From the NCBI RefSeq assembly GCF_003597395.2, contig NC_133770.1:31074807-31138806 (forward strand): a stretch of DNA of 64,000 nucleotides, read 5' to 3'. Under the pieces are notes generated by a model. It was not told where the DNA came from and did not search any database. It was given only the letters and a program-made list of their open reading frames with translations. Below, one piece after another: positions 24,617 to 34,824 of the stretch. The translations under genes and the position numbers were made by a program. The stretch comes from Chelonoidis abingdonii. Its lineage: Eukaryota; Chordata; Testudines; Testudinidae. Numbering within the stretch: the first letter of the stretch is position 1; each line of letters starts with the position of its first letter.

Positions 24617-24905
24617 TCATAACCTTATTTCCAGTCTGAATTTGTCTAGCTTCAGCTTCCAGCCACTGGATCTTGTTATAGCTTTGTCAACTGGTTGAAG
24701 AGCCCATTATCAAATTCCTGTTCCAGACGTAAGTTCTTATAAACTGTGATCCAGTCACCCCTTAGCTTTCTTTTTTAAGCTAAGCAGAGTGAACTTCTTG
24801 AGTCTGTCCCTGGAAGGCATGTTTTCCAATACTTTAATCATTCTAAGTTCTTTGCCTCAGTATCATGCTGTGGCAGTGAGTCCTACATACTCACTCTTTA
24901 GGATA

Positions 24906-27900
24906 AAATATGAAGAACGAATTGAAACAGAAGGAAGAAATTTGATAAGAAAAATACAATTACCCTAACTTAAATATGACCAGGAGGCCAAGGATAATCT
25001 TTAAAAAAATAACCTAGATTTCTTAGTGACCACACATGATTTTATATCTCTCCGAAAAGATAGCATCTCCAAATATCATGCTGGGGCATTGGTTCCATGC
25101 TTACTCCAAAAAAAAAAAAAAAAGTCACCTACTTGTTTATCAGCATCAATTGGCACAGTATTAGATATTTTGCTTGCGTATCTTGCCATCCAAATACTGA
25201 CCAGGCTCAGAGCTGCTTGTAACAGCTGATAAGATCATAAACTAAGTAGTGTAGCTGTGTCACTGAGATGGTGTTTCTAAAGAGGTCATTAAATTCCCAT
25301 TGGTCAGAGTTGCTATAGTTAGACTGAGCAACTTTTTCTCTCTCCAAGTATGAGCATGTATTTTAAACTATTTATGTTCAAATGATATGTGCCAGGATCC
25401 GAATAGTCACTGGAGATATGAAATGACGTGACAGGTGCACATGCTACAGCTGTGTACTTCCTGCTGCTGCCATATGCTGTTTTTGATTTTTAACTATTTA
25501 TATGAGAGTTTGAATGTGAAGTTTTATGATAACCCACAAAACTCATCAGCACAAAAACACATTCTCATGAGAGACAGAACTGCTGGTCTGTGTCACCATT
25601 CTGAAACCAGCACCATTTGGGAAGGACGCAAATAAAAGATGTTAATTCAAACACGAGTTGCCTCAAAGCAGGCCATTTAAGTTATGGTGTCCCTTCAGAT
25701 GCTTAAATTACATGTTCCCCCTGCCAATAGGAAATCTCTGCAGGTCATTTGACATTACGCTGATTTAAATTTATATTAATTCTAGCTCAGTGCTATAAGG
25801 CAGCCATCAACTTTCTCAGAACTAACAGAGGTCTGGATGGTTTAACTTAATAGCTGAGGTAAGCAAAACAAAACCTTTATAAAATGTAAACACAACTTAC
25901 TCACTAAAACATTCTAAGCAAGTCTCCATATTCAAAATTTGAAATTATTAAAACCTTAAAATTAAAACATATTTTAACTCCCTGAAATAAGTCTTCCTGA
26001 ATGAAAAAAAATCATTTATCTATAACCTACTTGATAAGAGTATATTTATTCAAAAGTACATGAAGTACTTTGATTACACAACTCAGTATGTGCTAAACTC
26101 AGACCACTTAAAGATGGCTCAAAAGCCCATATCACAAAAATAATACTATATCAGAAGGAGGAGAAACTTAGGATCACTTACATTAACAATGGTTTACCCC
26201 TCAAACCTCATAAAGGTAGCAATAACAATAATCAATATTCCAGAGCTGAACTGCAATGGACAGAAATGCAATAAAATACAACGCAACCAAAAGGCCTAAA
26301 AGTTTTTGGATAGGATAGGTCTGGGGATTAGGAATAGGCGATGGAGCCTTTCAACTTCAGGTTCTTATGATCATATTTGATCTGGGTTGGTAGAGGCTGA
26401 ACGTTGTTAACAATCAATGACTGTTAGCCTATGATCTTTGTCTTATAAAATATCCCTCCGATCTTACGAAAACAGTGTCTTTTTTTAATTCAAAATTATT
26501 CAGTGGAATTCACTGTGCAGGAAAGAGAAGTCTAAGGGCCAAGACTGTGTGTGAAAATAATTCTGAGTCCTAGTTTCTACAATACACAGAGAAAGCCTCC
26601 AACATTTAATATTCTTTTTGGCAACATCGAGGCCTTCTAGAAATGGTGCATTCAGGAGTGACACTATTTGGTGTGAGGTTGTACTATTCCTGCCTGTGCT
26701 GTACCTGAACTGTGACTAAGCTGCACTTAGTAATAGCCTCAGTTCAGCAATCAGTATAGTGGCACCAGTGCTGATCCTGGGTGTATACAAGATTGAACCA
26801 AGGTTGGATCAACTGAGCAAATCAGAGTTAACCCCAAATACTAATAAAGGTAAACTTAAATTAAGCTAAATCATTGCAAAAATCCCTGTGTATCCTTGTC
26901 TATGCTTAGTGGTCAGTACTGGTGCAGCACCAATTACTGGCCACTCGTTGAATTGAGGCTGTTCTGAGTGAGGCCAACACTTGTGGCAAGTGGCTACAGG
27001 GAGCGCCTTTACACAACGGCTGAGTGAAAATCATAATTTTCATCCTAAGAATGCAAGCCCAGATGCTAACTCCCAGGAAGCAATACACCCCAATAGGATA
27101 ATGCAGTTTAATATTGAAATTACTCAAAATGAACCATTTCAGGTCCGTTCAACACAATGAAATATTCTAATTTGAGGCAAGTTGATTCAAAACAAACTGT
27201 TTCATTTTGCCTTTCACAATGGAAAAATCAAGATTTTTTGGCAAAATTGAAATTTTTCCATGGAAAATGTTGATTTTTCTGGAAGCTAAATTTTCCTTCA
27301 GAAAATCTTCTGTCAGAAAATTCCCAATCAGCTTTATTCCCCATTGAAATGCTTTGTACCTGTTCTCTAGCATGGCATAGTTTCATGGGTGCTAGCGAAC
27401 AGGGAAGAATTAGATTAGACTGTGGTCAGGCATGTTTGTCACCATGTCACGGACACCTGCAGTGGTAAAAATACCTGAGCCTGGTCTACAGAGGTACCCA
27501 TACCATTGCTTGTAAATGGGTGGAAAAATGTCGGGTGTAGACAACAACTGGGAAGGTTGAACATCTCTAGAGTAAAGCAGTCTGAGAAGGAAGGACAGGA
27601 CCTGATTAAGTACAGGAAAATCTCAAGTGCTTTTTTTCTCACTTTCTTGGGCTTGTTGACTAGGTCTATAATTACACCGATTAGATCCTTGCACCTGGAT
27701 TAGGTTTAATATGGGTTGTGGAGGGGAGCCAGCCAAGAATAATCAGGCAGCATGGGGTTGGTTGCAAAGGGCAAGTCACACATACTGTGAACCAAACTGT
27801 CTCTAGAATTTTCTTTGCAAACTATTCAGGGGTGTAGGTGACCCCATCAACATTCAGGATTGTTATAGCTAGCAAATGAGAGATATGTGGCTCATAATGA

Positions 27901-28628
27901 AATGTATAGGAAACTGATTCAGCTTTCATTTTCTGCTACTGATAAAAACTGCTATAGTAAATAGGAAAAGCTATTTTTGTTTGTCTGTTTGTTTTTAAGA
28001 AGAAAAAGCACCACATTTTCCCTTGTAGAGAGAAAGGGTAACTTATCTTCTTGAAAAAGCAAATATTTTCCTTACACCAACTTTTATTTTCCTAAATATT
28101 TGACAGGAGCAGGCTGTACAGTTCTAAACGAATTTAGTCAGCTGCAAACATTGACTCTTGAAGTGTAAAATAAACCTTTACTTTACACATGTCAAGATTG
28201 TCACTGTGAGATAATGACAGTTTTTATAATAGGTTGGTGGCAGTTATTTCTAAGTGGAATGAATAAAGTTTTGGTGCCAACTCCTTAAAAAAAATGACAA
28301 CATGATTATTAACAATTGACTGAATGCAGGAAAGAAACTACCAGCAAAACTGACTGCACTTCTTTTGTGTGTTTGGGAGGCACAAACTGCTCAGTAAATT
28401 ACAGTGAAGTACAGTTATTTTTAAAGGGCACGCTGCCTCAGTGCAGAAAGGACAACACATCTGAATCCTAGCTTTCAGAAAGATGCCCGTGGGTCCAATC
28501 ATGAGACAACATGCAAAGTTGACCCTCTCTACTCCCCTGCCCCTTTGTATAGGCCCCAGAGATCCTAATTACAACTTTCTCTGTGCTAACTTTAAGGGAC
28601 TGTGTCCTGGGTGTCCAGCCATCCAATC
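24906..28628. other. Unassigned DNA
   Basis: About 3.7 kb without a supportable gene. Bases 27225-27320 carry repeated ATTTTTCCATGGAAAAT-like palindromic blocks of an old AT-rich repeat. An A-run lies at 25108-25123. Confidence 0.45.
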
Positions 28629-28631
28629 TAA

Positions 28632-28850
28632 GGGTATGTCCATACTGTAATCATAGGGTGTGATTGCATATGGAAACATATCTTAATTAGACTGGATAAC
28701 AGAGAAGTGAAGTTATGGTAGCATGGATGTCAGTGTGGGCTGTGTAAGCCCACCCAGAACCCTGGCTACCCACTCAGAGGGCTAGCCTGTTCTGAAGTCC
28801 ATGCTTTCACAGCTTCACTGCTCCGATACTCAAGCTAGCTGGAATAAAGA
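28632..28850 (+). mobile_element. MITE fragment with GGGTATGTC end
   Basis: TAA (28629-28631) followed by GGGTATGTCCATACTG, the same terminus type as the Harbinger left end. The right end is degraded, so the boundary is approximate. Confidence 0.4.
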
Positions 28851-29101
28851 ATACTTTCTGGTTGTTCTCTTCTACAAGTCTGCAGGGAGACCTGCATAGC
28901 TGAACACCCATAATCTATTTTCAGGGGACAGCCAGCTAAGGTTTACAGCTTCCCCTGATCATAGAGCAGCAAGAAAGGAATGAGTCCTGTTCCTGCTGCC
29001 AGTGTTGGTAGACTGAGCACAAGGGGCATACACACACACTGGAAGGCTTCACTCTTGTCCTACAGGGACAGCCTCAGGCTGTGCAAACGCTATCAATCAA
29101 A

Positions 29102-29136
29102 GGGTATGTCTACACTATGGGATTATACCGATTTTA
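29102..29136 (+). repeat. Left terminal inverted repeat of the Harbinger
   Basis: Starts GGGTATGTCTACACTATGGG. Over the first 35 bases it matches the complement of the right end (33341-33375, reading GGCCTGGTCTACACTATGCG) with TCTACACTATG and TTATACC identical. Confidence 0.8.
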
Positions 29137-29467
29137 CAGAAACTGGTTTTTTAAACAGATTGTATAAAGTCGAGTGCACGTGGCCACATTAAGCATATTA
29201 ATTTGGCAGTGTGCGTCCATGTACCGAGGCTGGTGTCGATTTCCGGAGCGTTGCACTGTGGGTAGCTATCCCACAGCTATCCTGTAGTTCCCGCAGTTTC
29301 CCCCGCCCTTGGAATTCTGGGTTGAGATCCCAGTGCCTGATGGGGCAAAAAACATTGTCGCAGGTGGTTCTGGGTACAGTCTCACCCCTCCCTCCGTGAA
29401 AGCAGCAGACAACCATTTCGTGCCTTTTTTCCTGGGTGAACTGTGCAAATGCCATAGCACAGCAAGC

Positions 29468-30625
29468 ATGGACCCTGCTAAGCTCAAGACAGCAATCATG
29501 GACATTGTAAACACCTCGCGCATTATCATGTCGTCTATGCTGAACCAGAACCTGCAAAACCAGGCGAGCAGGAAGTGGCTACAGCAGCGCGGTGACGAGA
29601 GTGATGAGGACATGGAGACAGAATTCTCTCAAACCGCGGGCCCCTGCCCTTTGGAGATCCTGCTGGTAATGGGGCAGGTCCTAGCCATTGAACGCCAATT
29701 TGGGGCCCGGGAAACAAGCACAGACTGGTGGGACCACATAGTTTTGCAGGTTTGGGATGATTCCCAGTGGCTGCAAAAGTTTCGCATGCGTAAGGGTACT
29801 TTCATGGAACTTTGTGACTTGCTTTCCCTTGCCCTGAAATGCCAGAATACCAAGATGAGAGCAGCCCTCACAGTGGAGAAGCGAGTGGCAATAGCCCTGG
29901 GAAGCTTGCAACGCCAGACAGCTACCGGTCAGTCGGGAATCAATTTGGAGTGGGCAAATCTACTGTGGGGGCTGCTGTGATGCAAGTAGCCAAAGCAATC
30001 ATTAAGCTGCTGCTCCGAAAGGTTGTGACTCTGGGAAATGTGCAGGTCATAGTGGATGGCTTTGCTGCAATGGGATCCCTAACTTGTGGTGGTGCAATAG
30101 ATGGAACCCATATCCCTATCTTGGCACCGGAGCACCAGGGCACCCAGTACATAAACCGCAAGGGTACTTTTCCATGGTGCTGCAAGCACTGGTGGATCAC
30201 AAGGGACGTTTCACCAACATCCACGTGGATAGCAGGAAGGTTCATGACGCTCGCGTCTTCAGGAACACTACTCTGTTTAAATGGCTGCAGCAAGGGAATT
30301 ACTTCCCAGACCAGAAAATAACAGTTAGGGATGTTGAAATGCCTGTAGTTATCCTGGGGGACCCAGCCTACACCTTGATGCCATGGCTCATGAAGCCATA
30401 CACAGGCAGCCTGGACAGTAGTCAGGATTGTTCAACTACAGGCTGAGCAAGTGCAGAATGGTGGTAGAATGTGCATTTGGCCATTTAAAGGTGCGCTGGT
30501 GCACATTACAGACTCGCTCAGACCTCAGCCAAACCAATGTCCCCTTTGTTATTGCTGCTTGCTGTGTGCTCCACAATCTCTGTGAGAGTAAGGGGGAGAC
30601 CTTTTATGGTGGGGTGGGAGGCTGA
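29468..30625 (+). pseudogene. Harbinger DDE transposase, three frameshifts
   Basis: Relative of HARBI1 and of the DDE_Tnp_4 nucleases, which cut and rejoin transposon ends in the nucleus. I chose the ATG at 29468 (MDPAKLKTAIMDIV) because it starts the family-like N terminus; the open frame extends further 5'. Order of parts: an N-terminal helical region, a conserved WLQKFRMRKGTFMELCDLL block, a helix-turn-helix (SYRSVGNQFGVGKSTVG), the first catalytic Asp in GGAIDGTHIPI (about 30100), the second in ILGDPAYTLMPWLMKPY (about 30360), and the Glu in MVVECAFGHLK. The DDE triad is therefore still present. One-base losses near 29898, 30165 and 30430 throw the frame; between them I see no other stop. 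The restored length of about 385 residues is near that of HARBI1. Single-base losses could also be assembly errors. Confidence 0.85.
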
Positions 30626-30848
30626 GGAAATCACCTGGCTGCTGATTACGTGCAGCCAGACACCAGGGCGATTAGAAGAGCACATTAGGAAGCGGTGTGC
30701 ATCAGAGAAGCTTTGAAAACAGTTTCATCAGGGCCAGGGTACGGTATGACTGCTGTGTTTGTTTCCCCTTGATGAACCCCCCCCCCTTGATTGACTCATT
30801 CCCTGTAAATAACCCACCCTCCCCCTTCGATTACAGCTTGCTTAAGGA

Positions 30849-30854
30849 AATAAA
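30849..30854 (+). terminator. Poly(A) signal of the transposase gene
   Basis: AATAAA about 225 bases after the transposase stop codon. It lies only 28 bases from the opposing signal on the other strand. Confidence 0.6.
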
Positions 30855-30882
30855 GTCACTATCATTTAAAAATCATGTATTC

Positions 30883-30888
30883 TTTATT
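30883..30888 (-). terminator. Poly(A) signal of the Myb-like gene
   Basis: TTTATT on plus, AATAAA on minus, about 170 bases beyond the stop of the Myb-like gene. The two convergent genes end within a few tens of bases of each other. Confidence 0.55.
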
Positions 30889-31058
30889 AATTCATTATAA
30901 AAAGAGGAGAGAACTGACAAGATAGCCCGGGTGTGGTTTGGGAGGAGGATAGGAGGGAAGGAAAAGGCCACTAAAAAAATTTCAAAATAATGACAGCCTT
31001 TTGGTTGGGCTGTCCATGGGGTGGAGTGGGGGGTGCATGGAGCCTCCCCCAAGTGTTC

Positions 31059-32987
31059 TTACACGTCTGGGTGAGGAGGATATGGAACATGGTGAGGGGT
31101 GAGGGTGGTTATACAGGGCTGCAGCGGCACTCTGTGATCCTGCTGCTGTTCCTGAAGCTCCACCAGATGCCGGAGCATGTCAGTTTGATCACGCAGCAGC
31201 CCCAGAGTTGCATCCCGCCACCGCTGATCTTCCTGCCTACACCTCTGATCTTCCTGCCGCCATCTCTCATCTCGAGCGTCCCTGCTGTCCTCACGTTCAC
31301 TGGCATCTTTCCTGTAATTTGATACCATGTCCTTCCACTCATTCAAATGAGCTCTTTCATTGCGGGTCACTTCCATGATTTCCCGAGAACATTTCGTCTC
31401 GCGTCTTTTTTTCCGCCGCCTTATCTGAGATAGCCTTCGGGATGGAGTAGGGAGGCTTGAAAAAATTTGCAGCTGCATGAGGGAGGAAAAAAGGGAGAGA
31501 AGTATTTAAAAAGATACATTTTACAGAACAATGCTTATACTCTTTCACGGTGAACAACACTATTCACCTTACATAGCACATGTGATTTGACTACAAGGTC
31601 ACATTTTGCATCTTAATATTAGGTGCTGCAGCTCTGGTGTTAGAGATCTCACAGACGCAGGTTCGGGCAGCAGAATTTGGCTTGCATGAGGCCATGGTAA
31701 GCCATTGTCTTCTGCAGCCTTCATATATCCAGCGCCCTCCTTTACCAAATAGCAAGCAAAGCCCGTTCAGTGCTGCTTCTTTCCTGTTAACATGCAGCAG
31801 TAGAAACCACCCCCGCCATCCAATTCTCTGAGATGATCGCTTTACCCCTCCTCCCACCGCTTGGCTGGTATCATGGAAGATCACTGCTAGCCAATCGCGA
31901 AAAAGCTCAGTGCCAATCACCTGTCCCCCTTCCCCCTGCTTGGCTACCTGCAAGGAAGGATTTCTTTTAAGCCACAGGCAAACAGCCCAGTAGGAATGGC
32001 CATCTCTGTGCCCTTAATTAAAATCTGGAATTTCAACCAGGTTACCATGAATGATATCACTCTCCTGAGGATAACACAGTGAGATAAAGAACGGATGTTG
32101 CTTCAATGCCAACAAACACCGGGACCATATGCAGCTAGGCCTTGTCATGCAATGATACCAGATTACTTGCTACATGCATGGTGTGGTCAAGTGTCCTACC
32201 ATGGAGGACGAAATGAGGCTGCCCTGCCCAGAAACCTTCTGCAAAGGCTTTTGGAGTACCTCCAGGACAACTTCATGGACATGTTCCCAGAGGATTTCCG
32301 CTCCATCCCCAGACATGTTAACAGACTTTTCCAGTAACTGTACTGGCCGCGAATGCATCCCAAGTCCTCAGGGCAAACTGATTGTTTAAAAATGCTTGCT
32401 TTTAAACCATGTTTTATATTTACAAAGGTACACTCACCAGAGGTCCCGTCCATGGCTTCATTGTGTGGGATAGTGGCTTGGGTGGGCTGGGAGGATAATT
32501 CCTTCAGGATGAGAAAAAGCTCCTGGCTGTTAGGGAGAACGGAGTGTGTGTGCTCTCTGCGAGCTCGTCCTCCTCTTCCTCCTCCTCATCTTCCCCGTCC
32601 GCAGAATCCTCAGCCATGGCTGAGATTACCACCCCCACCTCGGAATCCACGGACAGGAGTGGGGTAGTGGTGGCAGACCCCCCCGAGAATTGCATGCAGC
32701 TCAGCGTAGAAGCAGCATGTTTTCGGCCCTGAACAGGACCTTCCGTTTGCTTCTTTGGTTTTCTGGTAGGCTTGTCTGAGCTCCTTAACTTTCACACAGC
32801 ACTGTACTGAATCCCTGGTGTAACCTCTCTGCATCATGGCCTTGAAAATTTTTTCAAATGCTTTTTCATTTCGTCTTTTACAACGGAGTTCTGTTAGCAC
32901 GGAATCCTCTCCCCATACAGCAATCAGATCCAGTATCTCCCGTGCAGTCCATGCTGGAGCTCTTTTTTGATTCTCAGGAGACTGCAT
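31059..32987 (-). pseudogene. Harbinger Myb/SANT-like protein, two exons, frameshifted
   Basis: Partner of the transposase. In Harbingers the Myb-like protein binds the transposon and carries the transposase into the nucleus. Minus-strand exon 1 starts at 32987 and reads a Myb/SANT-like domain in its first 90 residues: PAWTAREILDLIAVWGED, KRRNEKAFEKIFKAMMQRGY, VKVKELRQAYQKTKEANGRS, FYAELHAILGG. An acidic tract (EDEEEEEEDEL) and a Ser/Thr/Pro-rich part follow. A donor CTG|GTGAGT lies near 32433 and an acceptor TCATGCAG|C near 31473, giving a predicted intron of about 0.96 kb. Exon 2 (about 31472-31059) has RRLSQIRRRKKR and a charged coiled coil (RWRQEDQR..., LLRDQTDMLRHLVELQEQQQ). Frameshifts: one extra G in a run near 32680, one near 32570, and one extra T just after the acceptor. 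Confidence 0.8.
31473..32433 (-). other. Predicted intron of the Myb-like gene
   Basis: Bounded by GTGAGT and a pyrimidine-rich tract ending CAG on the minus strand. Splicing joins the exons in a frame that would be open apart from one surplus T in the six-T run right after the acceptor. The plus strand has an 80-codon open frame inside it (32095-32337) with no known relatives that I can name. Confidence 0.55.
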
Positions 32988-33340
32988 TGTTACCTGTGCT
33001 TATGAGCTCTGCGTGGTCACCTGTGCTGGTGAGATCTCCATGCTGGCCAAACAGGTAATGAAATTCAAAAGTTCGTGTGCCTTTTCCTGTCTACCTGGCC
33101 AGTGCATCCGAGTTCAGATGCTTTCCAGAGCAGTCACAATGGTGCACTGTGGGATACCGCCCGGAGACCAATACCGTGGAATTGCAGCCACACTAACCCT
33201 AATCCGACATGGCAATACCGATTTGAGCGCTACTTCCCTCGTTGGGGAGGAGTACAGAAATCAGTTTTAAGAGCCCTTTATATTGATATAAAGGGCTTCG
33301 TTGTGTGGACGGGTGCAGGGTTAAATCGGTTTAACTCTGC

Positions 33341-33375
33341 TAAATTTGGTATAAACGCATAGTGTAGACCAGGCC
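33341..33375 (-). repeat. Right terminal inverted repeat of the Harbinger
   Basis: Ends CATAGTGTAGACCAGGCC on the plus strand, pairing with the left repeat. About 24 of the 28 innermost aligned bases agree. Confidence 0.8.
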
Positions 33376-33679
33376 AAAGTCTGGAAAAGTTTGTGAACCT
33401 GGGCTGGTTGGTGGTGGATTTGGCTGGGGCCCAAACTCACCTTTATTTGATATGGGTTCTAGTCAAACTTTTGCATAGTCTAATATAGACATACATATTT
33501 GATTGCCAAATGCAATCTGACAGAGACCATAAATTATTTGCATCATTGGCCTGAGTTTGTCATCTTGAGTTGCAAGTCAAGATGCAGATTCATTGCATGG
33601 TTCAGAGAAAGATGAGAGGACTTTTTACCACTAATGCCATCAGCCTGACTTCTATGGAATTATTCCTATCTGACACTGG

Positions 33680-34824
33680 TGTCATAGATCAGAATCCATT
33701 TTATGCAGACTGACACCCCGACACCCCAGTATTCACCCATCATGTAATTAGAATATGTCTTGTACAAAGTACGCCTTGTGAGATGTCACTCTAAAAGTCT
33801 TGATCTGCTAGACAGTAATATCTCATTGGATAGTATGTATTATCTTCGTATGTGAAGTTATAAAGTTTGTGATGTATGTGTTACTGAAACATGTTGTGAG
33901 GTTGAAAACACCCACAAGCAGCCTTTCAGGTACAACAGTAAAAAGGCCAAACAATGTTACTGACTTATTGACGAAATGCACACAAGTACAAGGATTACCC
34001 CAGGAGCTGTATTCAATAGAAATCTCTCAGAGATAGCACTACGCAATGGGAACTATTTGACCCAGGTCACAGCAAAAGAGCTTTCCAGCAAATGATGAGA
34101 AGATATAAAAGGAGGGAAATGACATCATGGGGTGACCTCACTCTCCCTATAACAACAGCTGAGGAATACCTGAGGAACAAAGACTAAACTGTGGGAAGTG
34201 ATGATCCCAGGCTAGAAGGATTTTTAGCCTGTGTATGAAAACCTGGGAAAACTAAGGCAATTTGTGTCTTAAGAATCTGCCAGCCTGTTATATCTCTCAG
34301 AGTGAGAATTTGCTAATTCATATCCTACCTATCTAGCGTGTTAAACTCAGTTTGCGGTTTATTTACTAAGGTAATCTGCTTTGATCCATTTGCTATCACT
34401 TATAATCACATAAAATCTAGCTTTTGTAGTTAATACATTTGTTTTGTTTTGTCTCTAAAGCCAGTGCGGAACTCATACTTGGGGCAGAAAGCTGTTGCAT
34501 GTCTTCCTCCACGCTGATGGAGAGGGCAAATTTTATGAGCTTATGCTGTATATGTGCAGCACAAGATGATACAATTTTGCGTTTACAGAGGGGGTGTGCA
34601 CTTGGGTGCTGGGCAATTCCTTAGCTGAGCTCTCCCATGCAGAGCTGATCTCAGCATCTGTGTAAATATAGCTGCAGCTGGGTGTGTCGCTACCTATATG
34701 TGTGCTGAAAGGGGGCTTGAGAGCCTGTCACAGCAGCACAGAATAAGGGGAACCCAGGTTGCTGGGACAAGTGGGCTCAGTGGTATCCCCGTTCCAAGTG
34801 GCACTCCGAGGGGAACCCGTCACA
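33680..34824 (+). mobile_element. Solo LTR of an endogenous retrovirus-like element
   Basis: Starts TGTCATAGATC and ends AACCCGTCACA. It contains a TATA box (TATAAAA, 34104-34110) in AGATATAAAAGGAGGG, and downstream a T-rich stretch with GTAGTTAATACATTTG, probably a decayed poly(A)-signal region. About 1.15 kb, with TG...CA ends, promoter and transcript end in the right order. No internal retroviral genes lie next to it, so it is probably a solo LTR. I see no clear target duplication. Family recognised from memory only. Confidence 0.5.

Larger units (their letters stand above)
23130..24905 (-). mobile_element. CR1 3' region, minus strand, split by nested insertion
   Basis: The left part (about 23130-23364) carries the CR1 3' end (ATTCGTAGATTATTAGGCTA and downstream). 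The right part (about 24617-24905) continues the same element on the minus strand, with CCTTATTTCCAGTCTGAATT directly following the motif that ends the left part. From memory of CR1 3' regions, TTTAAAA...GCC is normally followed by TTATTTCCAG, so the two halves were once contiguous and about 1.25 kb was inserted between them. Confidence 0.6.
29102..33375 (+). mobile_element. PIF/Harbinger DNA transposon, structurally complete
   Basis: About 4.27 kb between terminal inverted repeats, with AAA immediately outside each end (29099-29101 and 33376-33378). It carries the two proteins expected of an autonomous Harbinger: a DDE transposase on the plus strand (29468-30625) and a Myb/SANT-like DNA-binding protein on the minus strand (31059-32987), in convergent order. 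Subterminal motifs TGCACTGTGGG(T/A)TA occur near both ends (29249-29265 and about 33149-33160) and could be binding sites. Vertebrate Harbingers usually duplicate TWA-type triplets, so AAA may be a mutated copy or my boundary may be one base off. Both genes are frameshifted, so the copy is dead. Confidence 0.85.

Noticed and set aside
33680..34824. An intact retrovirus next to the LTR
   Set aside because: No gag, pol or env resemblance on either side and no second LTR in the same orientation nearby.
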